A stretch of 64,000 bases of DNA, from assembly GCA_041648175.1 (NCBI GenBank), contig JBAZPO010000001.1:124001-188000 (forward strand), read 5' to 3'. A program made the position numbers and the translations under genes. A model generated the notes under the pieces. That model worked only from the letters and a program-made list of their open reading frames with translations, made no database searches and had not been told where the DNA came from. The stretch's first letter is position 1. The number at the start of each line of letters is the position of its first letter. This DNA comes from Desulfobaccales bacterium. Lineage in GTDB: Bacteria; Desulfobacterota; Desulfobaccia; Desulfobaccales; 0-14-0-80-60-11. Shown one piece after another: positions 61,461 to 64,000 of this stretch.

Positions 61461-62900
61461 ATGGGCAACATCTTGATCGTGGACGACGATGCGCAGCTCC
61501 GACAGAGCTTTGAGAAAATCTTGACCGCGGAAGGCCACGCGGTAAAAACTGCCTCCAGCGGCGAGGCGGCGATTGCCATGGTCCAGGCCGCGGTCCCAGA
61601 CCTGGTAATTATGGATGTGCGCATGCCGGGCATGAACGGCCTGGAGGCCTTTCGGGTTATGCACGAAATCGAGCCCAAGCTGCCGGTGATCATCATGACC
61701 GCGTTCGGCACCACCGAGACGGCCATCGAGGCCACCAAGCTGGGCGCCTTCGAATACGTCCTCAAGCCCTTCGAAAATATTCAGGACATCCTGGCGCTCA
61801 TCGGCCAGGCCCTGGAGGCGGGGCGGTTCATGCGCTCCCGGGTCGAGTTGGACGTTGCCCCGGATACCGCTGCGGCAGATGCCCTCATCGGCAAGAGTAA
61901 ACCCATGCAGGAGGTTTATAAGGCCATCGGCCGGGTGGCTCCCACCGACGCCACGGTGCTCATCCGGGGCGAATCGGGCACCGGCAAGGAACTAGTAGCC
62001 CGGGCCATCTATCAGCACAGCTTACGTTCGGCCAAACCTTTCCTGGTCATCAACTGCGTGGCAATTCCCGAGACCCTGCTTGAGTCCGAACTCTTCGGCT
62101 ACGAAAAAGGCGCCTTTACCGGCGCGGTCAACCGCCGGGTGGGCAAGTTCGAACAGGCGCACGGGGGCACCGTGTTCCTGGATGAAATCGGGGACATGCC
62201 CTTTTCCATTCAAGCCAAAATCCTGCGCCTGCTTCAGGAAAAGAGCATCGAACGATTGGGCGGCCGGGAACCTATCCCTGTGGATGTGCGCATCATCGCC
62301 GCCACCAACCGGGACCTGGAAACGGCCCTGGCCCAGGGGCGCTTCCGGGAGGACCTGTATTACCGCCTCAAAGTGGTGACCCTTACCCTGCCGCCGCTCA
62401 GGGAACGGTCCCAGGATATTAGCCTCCTGGCCGACTATTTCCTCTCCCGGTTTGCCAAGGAAATGGACGTAAGCAATCCGGGCGCGGCCGCCGAGGCCAA
62501 GCTGATCCTCCAAAACTACCAGTGGCCCGGTAATGTCCGGGAATTGGCCAACGCCATGCAAAAGGCCCTGATTTTCAGCCGGGGCTATCCCATTCACCCG
62601 GAGGACGTCTCCAGGGCTATCGGCGGTCAAAGTCTGAGCCAGGAAGCCCGAGGGGTGCAGGCCGATGAGATTGTCCGGCAGTGGGTGCGGCAAAGCCTGG
62701 TCTCCGGGGACGGCAAGGACGTCTTTGAGGTATGCATGGACCATTTTGCCAGTCTTCTCATCAGTGAAGCCTTGGACCTGACCAGCGGCAATCGCAGCCG
62801 GGCTGCCAAACTTCTGGGCATTTCCCGGCCGACGCTTTTGTCCAAGATCGATAAGTACCGGCTCAAAGTGCAGACTTCCGTCAAGCTGGAGGGGCCTTGA
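61461..62900 (+). CDS. NtrC-family sigma54-dependent response regulator (probable regulon activator)
   Basis: 479 residues. Receiver (1-120; LIVDDDAQLR, LVIMDVRMPG, VLKPF), AAA+ activator (about 140-380; GESGTGKE, GAFTGA, GTVFLDEI) and a Fis-type HTH at the end (NRSRAAKLLGISRPTLLSKI). All catalytic motifs are intact. It is encoded between two of the three sigma54 operons that share the TTTACA-N3-TGTAAA element, so it is the leading candidate to bind that element. Confidence 0.94.
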   Translation: MGNILIVDDDAQLRQSFEKILTAEGHAVKTASSGEAAIAMVQAAVPDLVIMDVRMPGMNGLEAFRVMHEIEPKLPVIIMTAFGTTETAIEATKLGAFEYVLKPFENIQDILALIGQALEAGRFMRSRVELDVAPDTAAADALIGKSKPMQEVYKAIGRVAPTDATVLIRGESGTGKELVARAIYQHSLRSAKPFLVINCVAIPETLLESELFGYEKGAFTGAVNRRVGKFEQAHGGTVFLDEIGDMPFSIQAKILRLLQEKSIERLGGREPIPVDVRIIAATNRDLETALAQGRFREDLYYRLKVVTLTLPPLRERSQDISLLADYFLSRFAKEMDVSNPGAAAEAKLILQNYQWPGNVRELANAMQKALIFSRGYPIHPEDVSRAIGGQSLSQEARGVQADEIVRQWVRQSLVSGDGKDVFEVCMDHFASLLISEALDLTSGNRSRAAKLLGISRPTLLSKIDKYRLKVQTSVKLEGP

Positions 62901-62994
62901 GGCAGGGGCCAGGTGTCAGGTTTCAGGTGTCAGGTGTCAGTAAAAGCTGGGAGTCAATGATTAATCGGAAGGTCTGCCACAACCTGCCTTGCCT

Positions 62995-63021
62995 TTTACA
63001 AACTGTAAAAAATAACGACAG
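62995..63021 (+). promoter_or_regulatory. Conserved upstream activating element, copy C
   Basis: TTTACAAACTGTAAA followed by an A run and CGACAG; it ends 94 bp before the -24 box. It lies 95 bp after the regulator stop, next to a CAGGTGTCAGG repeat (62908-62941). Confidence 0.75.
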
Positions 63022-63114
63022 CTTATCCTGCCAGGATTAATTTAATTATTGTATTCATTCCAGATAATTCCTATAAAACCAGATAGTTACTAATTTATAG
63101 TTTTGTTTCTGCCT

Positions 63115-63130
63115 TGGCACGGCGGTTGCT
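63115..63130 (+). promoter_or_regulatory. Sigma54 promoter of the receiver/PEP synthase-like operon
   Basis: TGGCACG-N4-TTGCT, an exact consensus match, 24 bp before the GTG start. Confidence 0.85.
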
Positions 63131-63154
63131 CAGTTTATACCCGAGGGAACCCCT

Positions 63155-63565
63155 GTGGCCGATAGGTGTAAAATATTAATAACGGATCGCAACCGGCATG
63201 TGCGGGATTTCCTGCGGCGGGAGTTGACCGCGGAAGGATATCAGGTGGAGATGGCCGCCGATGGCCGGGAGATCTTGAGCCGGATCAACGGCGATGACCC
63301 ACCCCAGCTCCTTATTTTGGACCTGGAAATTCCTTACCTGGATGAACCGGGGTTGTGGGACCGGTTGAAGGAATGCCAGCCGCCCCTGCCGGTGGTGATC
63401 CACACCCTTCTGCCCCACTATCCCACCAACCTGACGTTGCCCCTCGCCGCGGCCTTTTTGGAAAAAAAAGGTGAAACTGATCTTTTAAAAGCGGTGGTGG
63501 CCGACGTTATCGGCAAGTATTACCCTAAGGGCATCCCGGCCCGGGAACACGCAGGAGTCAGATGA
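63155..63565 (+). CDS. Divergent receiver-domain protein
   Basis: 136 residues starting at GTG (GAGGGA 6 bp upstream). The receiver fold is clear (ILITDRNRHVRDFLRRELTAEGYQVEMAADG; LLILDLEIP), but the acidic pair is DR instead of DD and the conserved Lys lies in FLEKKGE without the KP turn. It may be a pseudo-receiver acting as a docking module. The stop overlaps the next gene as ATGA. Confidence 0.8.
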   Translation: MADRCKILITDRNRHVRDFLRRELTAEGYQVEMAADGREILSRINGDDPPQLLILDLEIPYLDEPGLWDRLKECQPPLPVVIHTLLPHYPTNLTLPLAAAFLEKKGETDLLKAVVADVIGKYYPKGIPAREHAGVR

Positions 63566-64000
63566 AGGCAGGAGCTCATGAGCTTGCGGCTCTCTCAAAA
63601 AAAGAAAAAAGCCGGCCTCCGTGCTCGCCGACAGACGCGAAGGTTGGAACCTTGAACTTTGAACTTTTTATGGCCAACCTATTCCAACGTTTAAGAAACA
63701 TCTTTTCCGGGGCGGAGCCCGAACCGGCCCTGTCCATGGAAGAACTCCGGGCGGCCTTTAGGGCTCGATATCACGCCTTCAAACTTCTGCTCGCCGCCAA
63801 TAACACCGCGCTGCAGCTCATGACCGACATGGAGGCGGCCCTCCGGGGCAAACACAGCTTTGGCATGACCTTTATCCGGTCGCACGCCACGGCGGTGTGC
63901 GTCAATGTCTTTAATATTATCAGGAACTTAAACGAATTAACCGAAAACCGCTACCAGGCGCTGGTGAACATCTTTAGCGGTATTGAAAAACAGATTGACG
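63562..64000 (+). CDS. PEP synthase-like protein, paralogue 2 (N-terminal part, runs off the window)
   Basis: The visible 146 residues include ANLFQRLRNIFSG, EELRAAFRARYHAFKLLLAANN and GMTFIRSHA, a clear match to the helical N-terminal domain of the protein at 53125-55767. An ATG at 63562 overlaps the receiver stop (ATGA) with AGGAG 5 bp upstream. The ATG at 63670 matches the paralogue's length better but has no ribosome site. It is cotranscribed with the receiver from the sigma54 promoter. Confidence 0.8.
   Translation, partial: MKAGAHELAALSKKEKSRPPCSPTDAKVGTLNFELFMANLFQRLRNIFSGAEPEPALSMEELRAAFRARYHAFKLLLAANNTALQLMTDMEAALRGKHSFGMTFIRSHATAVCVNVFNIIRNLNELTENRYQALVNIFSGIEKQID

Overview
The window reads as a chromosomal segment of a strictly anaerobic deltaproteobacterium (Desulfobacterota). 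The evidence is the style of the gene set: a sigma54 regulator beside a TauE/DVU0150-type/DUF4881-type cluster, nrfHA, many two-component genes, hydrogenase maturation factors, a probable selenoprotein and mostly GC-rich coding DNA. The assignment is inferred from gene content; there is no rRNA marker. I found no rRNA or tRNA gene, CRISPR array, prophage or intact insertion sequence.

Layout. 0-2.6 kb: a GAF-domain protein and a CBS-ACT protein. 2.6-7.2 kb: a complete branched-chain amino acid type ABC importer (livFGMH plus a binding protein) on the minus strand. 7.5-10.5 kb: a LEA14-like lipoprotein and the nrfH-nrfA-cytochrome c operon for ammonia-forming nitrite reduction. 10.9-15 kb: hemW, a membrane protein and lepA, with a decayed extra copy of the lepA 3' end. 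15-18.6 kb: small membrane and secreted proteins, hypA and a hydrogenase maturation protease. 19-22.6 kb: a FadL-type porin, an enolase-superfamily enzyme and an overlapping lipid A type acyltransferase. 23.6-27.6 kb: a NarX-like kinase, its LuxR-type regulator and a receiver-only paralogue. 27.7-38.6 kb: a predicted E2-like protein, an AAA+ ATPase, a TlpA thioredoxin, a U32-like protein, an FMN reductase, an AT-rich TIR-domain gene, a compact operon ending in a beta-grasp protein, and rpoZ. 38.7-42.6 kb: rlmH, a PaaI thioesterase, a rhodanese with an in-frame TGA (probable selenocysteine), thrC and an AT-rich Abi-alpha-like gene. 42.8-51.2 kb: an NtrC-type two-component pair with pgi, then a HK-RR-HK-RR operon. 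51.2-53.1 kb: an MFS exporter and a decayed RelE-type toxin-antitoxin pair. 53.1-64 kb: two PEP synthase-like paralogues, a Usp/TauE cluster and its sigma54-type two-component pair.

How the parts connect. Three places (47.6, 56.0 and 63.0 kb) share one promoter design: a conserved 27-bp element built on TTTACA-N3-TGTAAA, then 94-95 bp later a -24/-12 sigma54 promoter. They lie before the HK-RR-HK-RR operon, the Usp/TauE operon and the receiver/PEP synthase-like operon. The obvious candidate activator is the NtrC-family regulator at 61461-62900. This looks like a local, feedback-wired sigma54 regulon. A second possible circuit is marked by GGG-N(3-9)-CCC palindromes upstream of the acyltransferase gene and of the receiver-only regulator gene, next to the NarX/NarL-like pair.

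The strongest non-standard coding event is the TGA at codon 94 of the rhodanese (39949-40356), with a downstream hairpin that fits a bacterial SECIS. A second in-frame TGA lies in a small zinc-ribbon ORF (36079-36264) whose far end overlaps the next gene as ATGA. The gene before it appears to start at CTG.
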